This document shows, piece by piece, positions 17,894-27,730 of a stretch of 64,000 bases of DNA. Every line of letters begins with the position of its first letter. Position 1 is the stretch's first letter. Below the pieces are notes generated by a model. That model did no database searches. It was not told the DNA's origin and worked only from the letters and a program-made list of their open reading frames with translations. The translations under genes were made by a program, and so were the position numbers. Origin of the DNA: Mesonia aestuariivivens (lineage in GTDB: Bacteria; Bacteroidota; Bacteroidia; Flavobacteriales; Flavobacteriaceae); assembly GCF_019311235.1 (NCBI RefSeq), contig NZ_JAHWDF010000006.1, positions 1-64,000 on the forward strand. The letters are read 5' to 3'.

Positions 17894-18945
17894 AAAAGTT
17901 GTTTATAAATTTGATTTAACTCGTCATACACATTATCTATAAAATAATCTTTGGAATACAAGTAAGACTGTGTGCTTAATTTTTTTAATTCAGTTCTATT
18001 TTTAATACAATAAGTAATACAACTTGCTAATTGGTTTATGTTTCCGGGAGTGTATAAAAACCCATTTTTATGATTCACCAATTGTGGTATTGCTCCTACA
18101 GGTGTTGCAATAATTGGTAACCCAAAACTCATCCCTTCTAAAATTGACATTGGCATTGCTTCTGAATAGCTTGGCAATATTAAAATATCACTTGATTTTA
18201 GATATTTAGCTTTCTCTTTAGGGTTTAACCAACCAATATACCGTATTATATTAGTCAAATTTTGATCTTTAATTTTTATTTTAAAAGAATTTATTTCTCC
18301 AATGCCTGCCACTAAAAACTCTATATTTCTCCTTACTTCTTGCTCTAGTTTATTAGCTACATCTATTAAATCATAAACCCCCTTTTGTTTGGTTATTTTG
18401 CCTAAAAACAATATTTTAAGCGGCTGTTGAAGATTGAAATTTTTGTGAGGGGCGTTTCTTCTTTGAATTGGATTTTTTATTAATTTAAGATCACATTTCA
18501 AATTTAAGTTTGAAAAGTAATTATATTGATCTTTAGTAATAAATAATAGAGTATTTGATTTTCTAAAAATAAAATTTATATATTTTTTTCGATTTAAATT
18601 TTCTTCATAAAACTCAATAAATTTACCTGAATGAATTTGAAGAATTATCTTTTTTTTTGAGAATAAAAAAGATAATAAAAAAATTAAAATACTTTTTCTG
18701 TATAAACTTCCTGTTACAGAAGTATGAAAATGAAATAAATTAAATTGTTTTGCTCTCCATAAGAAAACAGGGATGGATAGCAAAAAAAATAGCGTATTTA
18801 AAAATGTGTTTTGACTAAAGATGGTATTATAAATATGAATATTATCATCATAATCTTTAAAAGCCTTTATAACTTCATAAATACCTCCTTTTAAATCTTC
18901 TTTAAAAGGTCCTACTACAAGCACTTTTTCCTGATTATTAATCAT
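17890..18945 (-). CDS. glycosyltransferase family 4
   Basis: This 351-aa GT-B enzyme has an N-terminal VVGPFKEDLKGGIYEV segment (acceptor side, Gly-rich loop), the inter-domain LKILFLGKITKQKGVYDL motif (~170-190), GWLNPKEKAKYLKSSDILILPSYSEAMPMS and the donor-binding E-x7-E region (SILEGMSFGLPIIATPVGAIPQLV). It is a retaining glycosyltransferase that should add one sugar to the lipid-linked repeat at the inner face of the inner membrane. Donor and linkage are unknown. It is coupled to the acetyltransferase gene by a 4-bp overlap. Confidence 0.9.
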   Translation of the reverse strand: MINNQEKVLVVGPFKEDLKGGIYEVIKAFKDYDDNIHIYNTIFSQNTFLNTLFFLLSIPVFLWRAKQFNLFHFHTSVTGSLYRKSILIFLLSFLFSKKKIILQIHSGKFIEFYEENLNRKKYINFIFRKSNTLLFITKDQYNYFSNLNLKCDLKLIKNPIQRRNAPHKNFNLQQPLKILFLGKITKQKGVYDLIDVANKLEQEVRRNIEFLVAGIGEINSFKIKIKDQNLTNIIRYIGWLNPKEKAKYLKSSDILILPSYSEAMPMSILEGMSFGLPIIATPVGAIPQLVNHKNGFLYTPGNINQLASCITYCIKNRTELKKLSTQSYLYSKDYFIDNVYDELNQIYKQLL

Positions 18946-18971
18946 TTTTATAAGCTTAAAAATTAACTAAA

Positions 18972-20201
18972 TTATTCATTGCCTACCATTTTTTTCTCTG
19001 AATTGTAATAAACAAGAGGGAAAGCAAGTAGTAAAGAAAAAATTAGAAAACCTGTATTATTTATTGAATAAGAAAAAATAGAATCAAAAAATAAAGCGAA
19101 ATAAATTATAAAAAGCATTTTTAACGCATCTCTATTAATTTTTTTTCTCATAAATGGAGTAAAAAAAATAGCTAAATAAATTAATCCGCCAATTAGTCCA
19201 ATTTCTATAAATAAATGAGGAAAATAAGTATCTGTAGTAGCAAGCTTTAATCCATACCAATCAAAATTAACTTTTTGGTAAAATGGTGAATTATAGGTTA
19301 CAGAGGCGGGGCCACCGAACGCACCAAGACCTTCACCTAATATGCCCGTATCGCTAAACATAACTCTATAAGATTCTGATCTAGCAGAATTTCCTTCAAA
19401 AATGTAAAGCTGTGCTCTTGCTACAGCACCTTCCATGAATTTAGCTGATTTTTCTGGAAAGCTAACAACAAAAATCCCAGATAAAGCTATTAAACATAAA
19501 ATGATCTGAAATTTCTTTTTTGAAAATAAAAAAATGAGAACAAATAAAACAACTATAGTTTTATATGCTATGCTTGCAAATATTCCCAAAAAACTTAAAA
19601 TTAATAGCAGTCTTTTAAATTTACCTTCATAAAAGGTTTCTATCAAAAAATAAGTAATTAAAGACATAAAACCAAATAAGCCAAAAAAGCCAGTCACTCC
19701 TGTAGCTCTCATCACCCCATAAACACGATGAATATTTTCATACCCAGCTTCGCTAATGCTTGTATACCAAAGTTTAATTCCTGTTAACCATAGTGTATAG
19801 TTTAGTATTTGTGCTAAAATATTTAAGACGAAATAAAAAATAAAAAATTTAAGTAATAGAGGAAATTTTTCTTTAATAGCATAGCTGTAGAAAATAACGA
19901 TAATAGGAAACAAGTACCTTATAAATTCTTCTAATGCAGCATTATAATTAAATGATATAAGATAATGATAAATTAAAAGAGGAATAAATAATATAGTGAG
20001 ATATGCTAACCATTTATTCGTACGAAAAATAAATAAACAGTAAAGAATCATAATTGCTAATCCTAAAAATTTTAGAACTATTCCAGTTGAAGGAGCTATA
20101 AGATGTAATATTTCAGATAACAATAACATTATTATAGGTAATAAAATAATAATATTATTTAAAATAGGTATACTAAAAATAGGTGTTTTAAGTAATTTCA
20201 T
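18972..20201 (-). CDS. O-antigen/exopolysaccharide polymerase-like membrane protein
   Basis: The protein has 409 aa with about 11 predicted membrane helices. A larger extracytoplasmic loop lies near residues 255-320 and carries ARAQLYIFEGNSARSESYRVMF, GEGLGAFGG and TTDTYFPHLFIEIGLIGG, the arrangement seen in Wzy-type polymerases. It lacks the HNQ motif found in the ligase encoded at 14290-15525. Its place between two glycosyltransferase genes and close to the flippase supports a Wzy role, polymerising undecaprenyl-linked repeat units in the periplasm. Confidence 0.78.
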   Translation of the reverse strand: MKLLKTPIFSIPILNNIIILLPIIMLLLSEILHLIAPSTGIVLKFLGLAIMILYCLFIFRTNKWLAYLTILFIPLLIYHYLISFNYNAALEEFIRYLFPIIVIFYSYAIKEKFPLLLKFFIFYFVLNILAQILNYTLWLTGIKLWYTSISEAGYENIHRVYGVMRATGVTGFFGLFGFMSLITYFLIETFYEGKFKRLLLILSFLGIFASIAYKTIVVLFVLIFLFSKKKFQIILCLIALSGIFVVSFPEKSAKFMEGAVARAQLYIFEGNSARSESYRVMFSDTGILGEGLGAFGGPASVTYNSPFYQKVNFDWYGLKLATTDTYFPHLFIEIGLIGGLIYLAIFFTPFMRKKINRDALKMLFIIYFALFFDSIFSYSINNTGFLIFSLLLAFPLVYYNSEKKMVGNE

Positions 20202-20239
20202 AAAATATAAACCTTCATAAATTAAAATTTATTTACACC

Positions 20240-21241
20240 CTATTTAAAATTATGAAACAATTCATGTTCTCTAATCTTTCTTATATAAGATGAAGAATTA
20301 TAATATTCATCAAAAATTTTATGGTATTCTCTAAAAAGATTTTCCATATCAATGTCTTCATCTATCTTTTCTATTTCCCTTAAAACATTATCTTTTTGTG
20401 GTTGTGGTTTTACTTTTACTTTATAGGTTATTTCATTTAAAACTTTAAAATCTTCTATCACATCGCTATAAATAGGTATAACTCCACTTGCTAAATAGGT
20501 ACTCATTTTTGTTGGTGTAGCTACTCGATTAACAATATGGTCTTCTCTAAGTAAAAACCCGTAATTAAACTCTAATAATTTACTTGCAATTTTATCTAAA
20601 GAAACATAATCTACAGTTGCATTTACATTGTATTTTTTACAAAGATTTTTGGCTTTCTCCTGTTCTCCTGTTAAAATTGTAAGCTCTGCGTTTGGTTTAT
20701 TTTTTTTTATTTCTTTAAATAATAAAAGTAAATCGTCTACACATTGCCACTTGGCAAGAGAGCCAATATAGACAAATTTGTCTTTAAGCTTTTTTTTATT
20801 TATAAAGTCTTTTTTAGATTTTAAAATTCCATTAAAACAAGGCATTATTATAAAGTTATTTTTATTATAACTATACTTTTTTATAAAATGCATTCGCATA
20901 GCATCAGAAACAAAAAAATTGACGTAAGATGCTTTAAGTACAAATCGTTCTAATAAACCAAAGGCATAATATTTTTTTTTATTTTTCTCTTTTAATAAAA
21001 TTTCTTCTGGGAGAATACCTTGAAACCAATGAATTACTTTAACTAAAGGTTTTCTTGTCTTTAACCGAAAAAAATCGGTTACCGTGAATGTCACTACATA
21101 ATCTACAGAATTTACCTCTTTTAAGTTATTTACCATTTTTAAGTCTGAAGAACCAGTTAACGCTTCACTTATAACTTCAAGGTAAAACTTTGTAGCGTCT
21201 TTAACTTGATTAAATTGAGTTATGTAAAATAATACTTTCAA
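20240..21241 (-). CDS. glycosyltransferase (GT-B, family 4-like)
   Basis: The protein is 333 aa. The N-terminal half is divergent (KVLFYITQFNQVKDATKFYLEV). The C-terminal half has the GT-B donor-domain layout: KFVYIGSLAKWQCVDDLLLLFKEIKK (~180-205), AELTILTGEQEKA, and KMSTYLASGVIPIYSDVI, which replaces the classical E-x7-E. It lacks membrane segments. It lies 4 bp from the flippase gene. A repeat-unit glycosyltransferase is the best reading, with donor and linkage unknown. Confidence 0.8.
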   Translation of the reverse strand: MKVLFYITQFNQVKDATKFYLEVISEALTGSSDLKMVNNLKEVNSVDYVVTFTVTDFFRLKTRKPLVKVIHWFQGILPEEILLKEKNKKKYYAFGLLERFVLKASYVNFFVSDAMRMHFIKKYSYNKNNFIIMPCFNGILKSKKDFINKKKLKDKFVYIGSLAKWQCVDDLLLLFKEIKKNKPNAELTILTGEQEKAKNLCKKYNVNATVDYVSLDKIASKLLEFNYGFLLREDHIVNRVATPTKMSTYLASGVIPIYSDVIEDFKVLNEITYKVKVKPQPQKDNVLREIEKIDEDIDMENLFREYHKIFDEYYNSSSYIRKIREHELFHNFK

Positions 21242-21245
21242 CGGT

Positions 21246-22703
21246 TTAATTTTCTTGGTGCTTAAATAGTCTGTAAAATAAATAAATGAAAATCAAACTG
21301 CTAATTATAAAAATAACAAACCGAAGTATAATAGAGACTTCATAATAAATATTCATTGAAACTATTAGAATTAGAATTGCCCAAATTAATAAAGTTAAAG
21401 GTGATTTTACTAAAAATTGCGGTATTAATTTCCACTTAAGGTATAGAGGTAATATAATTACTATGTTTGTGATGTATGCTATTAAATAAGATAAAGATAA
21501 ACCATAAGCTCCTTTAAAAGCTAAAAAGTAAAAGCTTATAATAAGAGTTATTCCCCATATAAAATTGTCTAAAAAACTAAACCACATCAAATCTTTTACT
21601 ACCATTATTCTTGCTATCCCCTGTTTGTAAAGAACAATTACAGTAGATAAAAGTATTATTAAATAAGTATTTAAAAAATGTGAATCTGAAGTATATTCTT
21701 TGCTAAAAATTATTCCGAAAAGCTCAGGAAAAAGTATAAAAGGTAGTGCTCCAAATATACCAATAAGCCAAGGTAATAATAAACTAATTTTGTCTAATTT
21801 AAAATTTTTTCCCTTTTTAGACATTAATGTTATTAACGGAGAATTTAAAGTTTGGGCAACAGTATAAAGAAGTGATTGAAAAAGTATAATTGCTGAAAAA
21901 AGCCCCATTTCATCATACCCATCCTTTTGATTTACTAATAATGCTTCTGCCATCCATTTAAAAGGAATTACCATTGCCGCACTTAAAATTGCGGGTATAG
22001 TAAACTTTAAAAGAATAGGATAAACTTCTTTTAAATTAATCGTCAATCGAAGTTTTCTTTTATTTAAAATTTTAAAAAGAGTGATTAATTGAAGAACAAA
22101 ATAAATTAGACTAGCAATTAAAAAACCAAAAAAAGTACTATAAACAGTATTATTTTTAGCTCCAAAATACAATCCACCCAGTAAAAAAATACTGAAAATT
22201 GTATTTATTATTGCTGAAATTTTAAATAATTGAAACCCTTCTATACATCCTTTTAAAGAACTATTAAAGGCTCCAAAAAAAAGAAGAAATGCACCTAATT
22301 GAATAGTATTCACTATAGATGGTGCATTCAAAATTTCACTCAATTGAGAAGCAAATACAAATAATAGTGAACTCACTATTACAGCAAAAATAGATGTGGT
22401 TATTAAAGTTAGGCTAACAATTTTTGCAGATTTAAGCTTATTAACTGAAGAGTACTTAGAAATATATCTTGTTGCTGTTAGTCCTAACCCAGACCCTACA
22501 AAAATTAGAAACAAATTAATTGTAGATCTTACAATACCTATTTCTCCATTTAGTTCTTTTCCTAAAATTCTTGCGACAAGTACCCAACCTAAAAAGGTTA
22601 ATCCTCTTGAGAAAAAAGTTCCAGTAAAAGACCAAAAGGTATTTAAAGTAATTTGTTTTGATTCTTGGCTTGAGAAAAAAATTTTTTTTATTCTATCTAC
22701 CAT
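21246..22703 (-). CDS. polysaccharide flippase (Wzx-like, MOP superfamily)
   Basis: This 485-aa protein has 12-14 predicted membrane helices. The N-terminal segment TLNTFWSFTGTFFSRGLTFLGWVLVARILG followed by GEIGIVRSTINLFLIFVGSGLGLTATRYISKY is typical of MATE/MOP-type polysaccharide exporters. It would move the lipid-linked repeat unit from the cytoplasmic to the periplasmic face. It starts the polymer-assembly part of the cluster, directly after cysQ with a 1-bp gap, so the sulfate-activation genes and the assembly genes are probably on one transcript. Confidence 0.88.
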   Translation of the reverse strand: MVDRIKKIFFSSQESKQITLNTFWSFTGTFFSRGLTFLGWVLVARILGKELNGEIGIVRSTINLFLIFVGSGLGLTATRYISKYSSVNKLKSAKIVSLTLITTSIFAVIVSSLLFVFASQLSEILNAPSIVNTIQLGAFLLFFGAFNSSLKGCIEGFQLFKISAIINTIFSIFLLGGLYFGAKNNTVYSTFFGFLIASLIYFVLQLITLFKILNKRKLRLTINLKEVYPILLKFTIPAILSAAMVIPFKWMAEALLVNQKDGYDEMGLFSAIILFQSLLYTVAQTLNSPLITLMSKKGKNFKLDKISLLLPWLIGIFGALPFILFPELFGIIFSKEYTSDSHFLNTYLIILLSTVIVLYKQGIARIMVVKDLMWFSFLDNFIWGITLIISFYFLAFKGAYGLSLSYLIAYITNIVIILPLYLKWKLIPQFLVKSPLTLLIWAILILIVSMNIYYEVSIILRFVIFIISSLIFIYLFYRLFKHQEN

Positions 22704-22704
22704 T

Positions 22705-23466
22705 TCATCGCTTCACCAAAAAATTAGGGTTTAAAAGATCTTCTTTATTATAACGTATTGGTTTTCCATCTTCCATATTGATTATTTCTAAATCTAATCC
22801 TTTTAAAATAGCGTGTGCTGCTGCAGTATCCCATTCCATGGTTGGAGAAAAACGTGGATAAATATCTGCTTCACTATCGGCGATTAGCATAAATTTTAAT
22901 GAACTTCCCATAGAAACAGTTTGGGCATTATCAAATTTAGCTATGTAATCTGATGTAGCTTCATTTAAATGAGATCTTGAGGCAACTATCCTCACCATAC
23001 CTGTTTCGTTCTCTATAAGCTCTAATTGATGCTGTGGATCCATGTTTTGTCCCATAAAAGCTCCAAGCTCTTTACCTCCAAAATAAAGTTTATCTAAAAC
23101 AGGTGCGTAAACCACACCTAAAATAGGTTCATTTTTATGGATTAGTGCAATATTTACTGTAAACTCTCCATTTTGTTTGATAAACTCTTTGGTGCCATCT
23201 AAAGGATCTATCATCCAAAAATAGTCCCAATTTTTGCGCTCTTCATAAGGCACATCTTTTCCTTCTTCAGACAAAACAGAAAAATCTGTTTGCTCTGTAA
23301 GCTTTTTTTCAATGACTTCATGTGCTAAACGGTCTGCTTTGGTTAAAGGGCTATCATCTCCTTTTTTTTCTACATTAAAATCATCAGAATTGTAAACTTC
23401 TAAAATTTCTATTCCTGCATCTCTAGCAGCATCTATTACAATTGGGAGATATTCTTTAAGTTCCAT
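22705..23466 (-). CDS. cysQ: 3'(2'),5'-bisphosphate nucleotidase
   Basis: This 253-aa inositol-monophosphatase-fold enzyme carries the metal-binding motif DPLDGTKEF (residues 87-95), SEEGKD (66-71) and the second motif EWDTAAAHAIL (~209-219). CysQ hydrolyses PAP to AMP, removing the inhibitory product of PAPS-dependent sulfotransfer or PAPS reduction. It follows cysN by 11 bp in the same direction, in the order cysC-cysD-cysN-cysQ. Confidence 0.93.
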   Translation of the reverse strand: MELKEYLPIVIDAARDAGIEILEVYNSDDFNVEKKGDDSPLTKADRLAHEVIEKKLTEQTDFSVLSEEGKDVPYEERKNWDYFWMIDPLDGTKEFIKQNGEFTVNIALIHKNEPILGVVYAPVLDKLYFGGKELGAFMGQNMDPQHQLELIENETGMVRIVASRSHLNEATSDYIAKFDNAQTVSMGSSLKFMLIADSEADIYPRFSPTMEWDTAAAHAILKGLDLEIINMEDGKPIRYNKEDLLNPNFLVKR

Positions 23467-23477
23467 AGCATTTATTT

Positions 23478-24758
23478 TTATAAAATCATACCTGCAGCCA
23501 CCGTTTCATTAGTGTTTTCATCTATTAAGATGATGCTTCCTGTATTTCTGTTTTCTCGATAATCATCGGTCATTAATGGTTTAGTAGTTCTTAGCTTTAC
23601 TCTACTAATATCATTCATTTTCAACGACTTGTCTTCTGTATTTCTATTATAAGTATTAATATCAATTTTATATACCACTTCTTTAATCATGGCTCGTTGT
23701 TCATTTGAGGTATGAACGATTGCATATTTTGCTCTCGGTTTTGCTTCATCTGTATTTAACCAACAAAGCATAGCGTCTACATCTTGTTTTACATCTGGTT
23801 GATTGTTGGTTTTTACAATCATATCACCACGACTAATATCTATATCATCTTCTAAAGTTATGGCAACAGACATGGGAGCAAAGGCTTCTTCTAACTCTCC
23901 GCTTTCCGTATGAATAGCTTTAATAGCCGATGTAAAACCTGAAGGTAAAATAGTTACCTCATCTTTTGGTCTAAAAATACCGCTTGCCACTCTACCAGCG
24001 TACCCTCTAAAATCTATAAAACCTTCACGTTGTGGTCGTAATACGGTTTGTACAGGAAAGCGTGCATCTACTTTGTTGATATCGCTACTTATATGAACTG
24101 TTTCTAGTTCGTGTAATAATGGTGAACCTTGATACCATTTCATGTTATTAGAACGATTTACTACATTATCTCCTAACAAAGCACTAATAGGGATGTAACG
24201 CACATCTTGTATTAACAACTTTGACGAAAACTCTTCAAACTGACTTACAATATCATTGTATATTTCTTCTGAATATTCTACTAAATCCATTTTATTGATA
24301 CATACAATAATGTGTGGAATTTGTAATAAGGAAGCAATAAATGTATGCCGTTTAGTTTGTTCTATTACGCCGTGACGAGCATCAATTAGAATAATGGCAG
24401 CATTTGCAGTTGAAGCTCCTGTAACCATATTTCTTGTATATTGAATATGTCCCGGAGTATCTGCAATTATAAATTTACGCTTAGGCGTTGTAAAATACCG
24501 ATAGGCAACATCAATGGTAATTCCTTGTTCACGTTCGTCTTTTAAACCATCGGTAAACATGGCTAAATCTACGCCATCATGACCTTTTTTCTTACTTGAA
24601 TTTTCTACCGCTTCTATCTGATCTTCAAAAATTGATTTAGAATCATATAAAAGTCTACCTATCAAGGTACTTTTTCCGTCATCTACACTCCCGGCGGTAG
24701 TAAATCTTAGTAATTGGTTTTTATCTATTTGCATTGGTTTTTTATTTTTACTTACCAA
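23478..24758 (-). CDS. cysN: sulfate adenylyltransferase subunit 1 (GTPase)
   Basis: This 426-aa EF-Tu-like GTPase subunit of ATP sulfurylase has G1 GSVDDGKST (23-31), DTPGH (G3), NKMD (G4), and a GTPase domain followed by two beta-barrel domains (FRGYAGRVASG, DDIDISRGDMIV). It couples GTP hydrolysis to APS formation by CysD. It has no fused CysC domain; cysC is a separate gene. The second Met (residue 9, MQIDKNQLLRF) is a plausible alternative start. A 118-bp gap separates it from cysD, unlike the overlapping genes around it. Confidence 0.95.
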   Translation of the reverse strand: MVSKNKKPMQIDKNQLLRFTTAGSVDDGKSTLIGRLLYDSKSIFEDQIEAVENSSKKKGHDGVDLAMFTDGLKDEREQGITIDVAYRYFTTPKRKFIIADTPGHIQYTRNMVTGASTANAAIILIDARHGVIEQTKRHTFIASLLQIPHIIVCINKMDLVEYSEEIYNDIVSQFEEFSSKLLIQDVRYIPISALLGDNVVNRSNNMKWYQGSPLLHELETVHISSDINKVDARFPVQTVLRPQREGFIDFRGYAGRVASGIFRPKDEVTILPSGFTSAIKAIHTESGELEEAFAPMSVAITLEDDIDISRGDMIVKTNNQPDVKQDVDAMLCWLNTDEAKPRAKYAIVHTSNEQRAMIKEVVYKIDINTYNRNTEDKSLKMNDISRVKLRTTKPLMTDDYRENRNTGSIILIDENTNETVAAGMIL

Positions 24759-24876
24759 TTTTTGCCATTATTTTAAAAGTAAAACTTCTATAAAGCTTAT
24801 TGGTAAAAAAGATGTTTTTTGGAAAAATTTTATCAATTATTCATAATATATTCACAAAACGAAAAAGTATTTATTT

Positions 24877-25782
24877 CTAAAAATAACCATCTCGTTTTCT
24901 GTCTTCCATAGCAGTTTCAGAACGTTTATCGTCTGAGCGGTTACCACGTTCGGTTTGGCGCATTGTAGAAACTTCTAAAGCTACTTTTTCTAAGGTATCT
25001 GCATCACTTTCTATTCCGCCAGTTATGGTAATATCTCCTAGTGTTCTAAATCTAATTTTCTTCGTAAGAATTTCTTCGTTTTCTTCTAACTTTAAAAATT
25101 CTGAATTAGGAATCCAAGAACCGCTTCTTTTTACGACTTCTCTCTCGTGAGCTAAATAAAGTGATGGAATTTGAATATTCTCACGTTTAATGTAATTCCA
25201 AACATCCATTTCTGTCCAGTTGCTAATCGGGAATGCTCTAAAGTGTTCGCCTTCAAAATGCTTACCATTTAATAGATTCCAAAGTTCTGGGCGTTGATTT
25301 TTGGGATCCCACTGTCCAAAATCATCTCGATGAGAAAAGAAGCGTTCTTTTGCTCTTGCTTTTTCTTCATCACGACGCCCACCACCAATGGCACAGTCTA
25401 TTTTGTGTTCTTCTATGGTGTCTAAAAGCGTGGTAATTTGCAACGCGTTTCTGGTGGCATTTTTTCCTTTTTCTTCCTGCACACGACCTTCATTAATAGA
25501 TTCTTGTACAGAACCTACAATTAATCTAGCGTCAAGTTTTTCAACTAAATCATCTCTAAATTGAATGGTTTCTGGAAAGTTGTGCCCCGTATCTACATGC
25601 ATTAATGCAAAGGGAATTTTACAAGGATAGAAAGCTTTTTTTGCCAAGTGGGTTACTAAAATGGAATCTTTACCTCCGGAGAAAAGAATGACCGGATTTT
25701 GAAATTGAGCGTAAACCTCTCGCAATATGTAAATTGCTTCTGATTCTAATTCGTCTAAATAATTTAAATAATATTTACCCAT
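24877..25782 (-). CDS. cysD: sulfate adenylyltransferase subunit 2
   Basis: The 301-aa protein has the ATP-pyrophosphatase PP-loop FSGGKDSIL at residues 34-42, [11 protein letters not shown] (62-72), [15 protein letters not shown] (~137-151) and the C-terminal [27 protein letters not shown] tail typical of CysD. It makes adenosine 5'-phosphosulfate from sulfate and ATP with CysN. It overlaps cysC by 8 bp (25775-25782), so it is translationally coupled. Confidence 0.96.
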   Translation of the reverse strand: MGKYYLNYLDELESEAIYILREVYAQFQNPVILFSGGKDSILVTHLAKKAFYPCKIPFALMHVDTGHNFPETIQFRDDLVEKLDARLIVGSVQESINEGRVQEEKGKNATRNALQITTLLDTIEEHKIDCAIGGGRRDEEKARAKERFFSHRDDFGQWDPKNQRPELWNLLNGKHFEGEHFRAFPISNWTEMDVWNYIKRENIQIPSLYLAHEREVVKRSGSWIPNSEFLKLEENEEILTKKIRFRTLGDITITGGIESDADTLEKVALEVSTMRQTERGNRSDDKRSETAMEDRKRDGYF

Positions 25783-26380
25783 GACTTGGCAATTCTAATT
25801 TTGTTTTAATTTTATCCATAATAAGTTGTATGGATTCTTTAATTGTTTGTTCTTCAGAATTTACAATAATATCAGGATTTTCTGGCTCTTCGTAGGGAGC
25901 GCTAATTCCTGTAAAATTTTTAATTTCACCGTTTCTGGCTTTTTGATAAAGACCTTTTACATCTCTTTTTTCACAAGCTTCGACACTCGCTTTAACGTAA
26001 ATTTCTATAAAGTTTTCTTTACCTACAATTTGCTTTATTTTATCTCTGTCTTTTTGTAGCGGAGAAATAAAGGCCGCTAAGGTAACAACTCCAGCATCGA
26101 TAAACAACTTTGCTGTTTCTGCAATTCTTCTTAGATTTTCTTTGCGATCTTCTGGAGTAAAGCCTAAATCTTTATTTAAGCCTCTTCTTATATTATCTCC
26201 GTCTAAAACATATGTTTTTAAATCTTGCTGATGTAACGTGACTTCTACTTGATTGGCCAAGGTAGATTTACCTGAACCAGACAAACCCGTGAACCAAATT
26301 AATAAACTGTTATGTTGATTTTGCTGTTGTCTATTTTTAACATTAATGCTATAATCTTGCTGAATAACGTTTTTATTCAT
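25775..26380 (-). CDS. cysC: adenylylsulfate kinase
   Basis: The 201-aa kinase has the P-loop GLSGSGKST at residues 32-40, [27 protein letters not shown] (substrate site, ~59-85) and the [14 protein letters not shown] segment near the C-terminus. It phosphorylates APS to PAPS, the sulfate donor for sulfotransferases. Together with cysQ, this points to PAPS use; no PAPS reductase (cysH) or sulfotransferase is visible in the window. It overlaps both neighbours by 8 bp. Confidence 0.95.
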   Translation of the reverse strand: MNKNVIQQDYSINVKNRQQQNQHNSLLIWFTGLSGSGKSTLANQVEVTLHQQDLKTYVLDGDNIRRGLNKDLGFTPEDRKENLRRIAETAKLFIDAGVVTLAAFISPLQKDRDKIKQIVGKENFIEIYVKASVEACEKRDVKGLYQKARNGEIKNFTGISAPYEEPENPDIIVNSEEQTIKESIQLIMDKIKTKLELPSHG

Positions 26381-26849
26381 TTGTAATTTTTTTTACTGAA
26401 GGTTTTATTTCTTCTTCATAACTAATGCCAAAGTTTGTCTTGTACCATAAACGCTCGTGTAGGTAATACAAAAATATTTTAGTAATGACCTCTGTTAGTC
26501 CAATTTGCAATCCAATATAAGGGTTTCCTGAAATTAGCCAGCCTAAGAGCGTGGTGTCTATGGTGCCAATAATTCGCCAAGTAACAGCTTTGGTAATGTG
26601 ACGTTTTCTACTATTTAAGAGCTCTTTTTTTTTATTTAGATTTGCTTTTGCCCAAATTCTTTCATGAAAATAATATAAAATAGGTTTAGAAATAAGTTCT
26701 GATGTTCCTAGAATTGCACCTGTTTCAGAATTATCGATCACAGATCCTAATAAAACAGTATCTAAAGTACCTAAAGTTCGCCATGTAACTGCCTTGGCAA
26801 TATGACGCTTTTGCGCTATTTTAACTTTTCTATTCTTTTTCTCCATCAA
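26373..26849 (-). CDS. tandem DUF2061 membrane protein
   Basis: The 158-aa protein has two copies of the ~60-residue DUF2061 unit, at ~13-70 and ~82-142. Each begins RHI-x-KAVTWR-x-GT-D-T, contains LLG and ends in YYFHERIW or YYLHERLW. Each copy has two short hydrophobic stretches, so it is probably an inner-membrane protein. DUF2061 has no established function, but its gene is often found beside cys genes in Bacteroidota. It overlaps cysC by 8 bp. Confidence 0.88.
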   Translation of the reverse strand: MMEKKNRKVKIAQKRHIAKAVTWRTLGTLDTVLLGSVIDNSETGAILGTSELISKPILYYFHERIWAKANLNKKKELLNSRKRHITKAVTWRIIGTIDTTLLGWLISGNPYIGLQIGLTEVITKIFLYYLHERLWYKTNFGISYEEEIKPSVKKITNE

Positions 26850-26878
26850 TCCTTTATCAAAGAACTACTCTCAATTTT

Positions 26879-27730
26879 TTATATAGATTTTTGCAAATCT
26901 AATAAACTATGCTGCCAAGTAGGTATGGTTACTTGTAAATTCTTTTTGATTTTCTCTTTTGATAAAACACTATTTACTGGTCTTTGGGCTATCGTTTTAT
27001 ATTCATTAGAAGCTATTAATGTTACTTTACTTAATAGATCTGAATTTGTAAAAATAGCCTTCGCAAAATCATACCAAGTAGCTTCCCCTTCATTGCTGAA
27101 ATGATAAATTCCAAAATCTTTTCTATTTTCTGAAATTATTTTAAGCGCTACACTTGCCAGATCGTTAGCATTAGTGGGAGTACCGCTTTGTGCAGTGGTT
27201 ATTTTTAACTCTACCTCTTTTTCTTTTGCCTTTTTTAGCATGTTATTGAAAAAATTATGGCCAAATTCTGAATATAACCAAGAAGTTCTTAAGATAAAAT
27301 ATTCATCTAATTCTTGTTGCACAAATTCTTCACCTTTTAACTTTGAAGCCCCATAAATGTTTATTGGGTTTACTGTATCTGTTTCTTTATAAGCCGAAGT
27401 TTGTTTGCCGTTAAAAACATAATCTGTACTTATATGAATAAGTTTTACCGCATTTTCTTGGCAAATTTTGGATAGTTGTTTTACCGCTTCAGCATTCACC
27501 AAAAAAGCTTTTTCAGAGTCAGATTCTGCTTTTTCTACATTGGTGTAAGCCGCACAGTTAATACACCAATCGTAATTTCCGTTTTTAAATACGTTGCTTA
27601 CCGCTTTAGAATTAGTGATGTCTAAGTTTGAAGAAGAAAAAAAATTTAATTCTAAATTTAAAAAATTAGAAGATTGTTTTTTTAAGCATTGTCCTAGTTG
27701 CCCATTGGCTCCTGTTACGAGAATTTTCAT
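26879..27730 (-). CDS. rfbD: dTDP-4-dehydrorhamnose reductase
   Basis: The 283-aa short-chain dehydrogenase has the NADPH motif VTGANGQLGQCL (residues 4-15), INCAAYTNVEKAE, STDYVFNG and the catalytic Tyr/Lys in NIYGASKLKGE. It performs the last step of dTDP-L-rhamnose synthesis. It overlaps rfbC by 4 bp (27727-27730). The order in transcription is rfbB, rfbA, rfbC, rfbD, the complete pathway from glucose-1-phosphate and dTTP. Confidence 0.95.
   Translation of the reverse strand: MKILVTGANGQLGQCLKKQSSNFLNLELNFFSSSNLDITNSKAVSNVFKNGNYDWCINCAAYTNVEKAESDSEKAFLVNAEAVKQLSKICQENAVKLIHISTDYVFNGKQTSAYKETDTVNPINIYGASKLKGEEFVQQELDEYFILRTSWLYSEFGHNFFNNMLKKAKEKEVELKITTAQSGTPTNANDLASVALKIISENRKDFGIYHFSNEGEATWYDFAKAIFTNSDLLSKVTLIASNEYKTIAQRPVNSVLSKEKIKKNLQVTIPTWQHSLLDLQKSI

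Noticed and set aside
22396-22734. 112-aa plus-strand open frame
   Set aside because: Antisense to the flippase and cysQ junction, with no start signal or domain.
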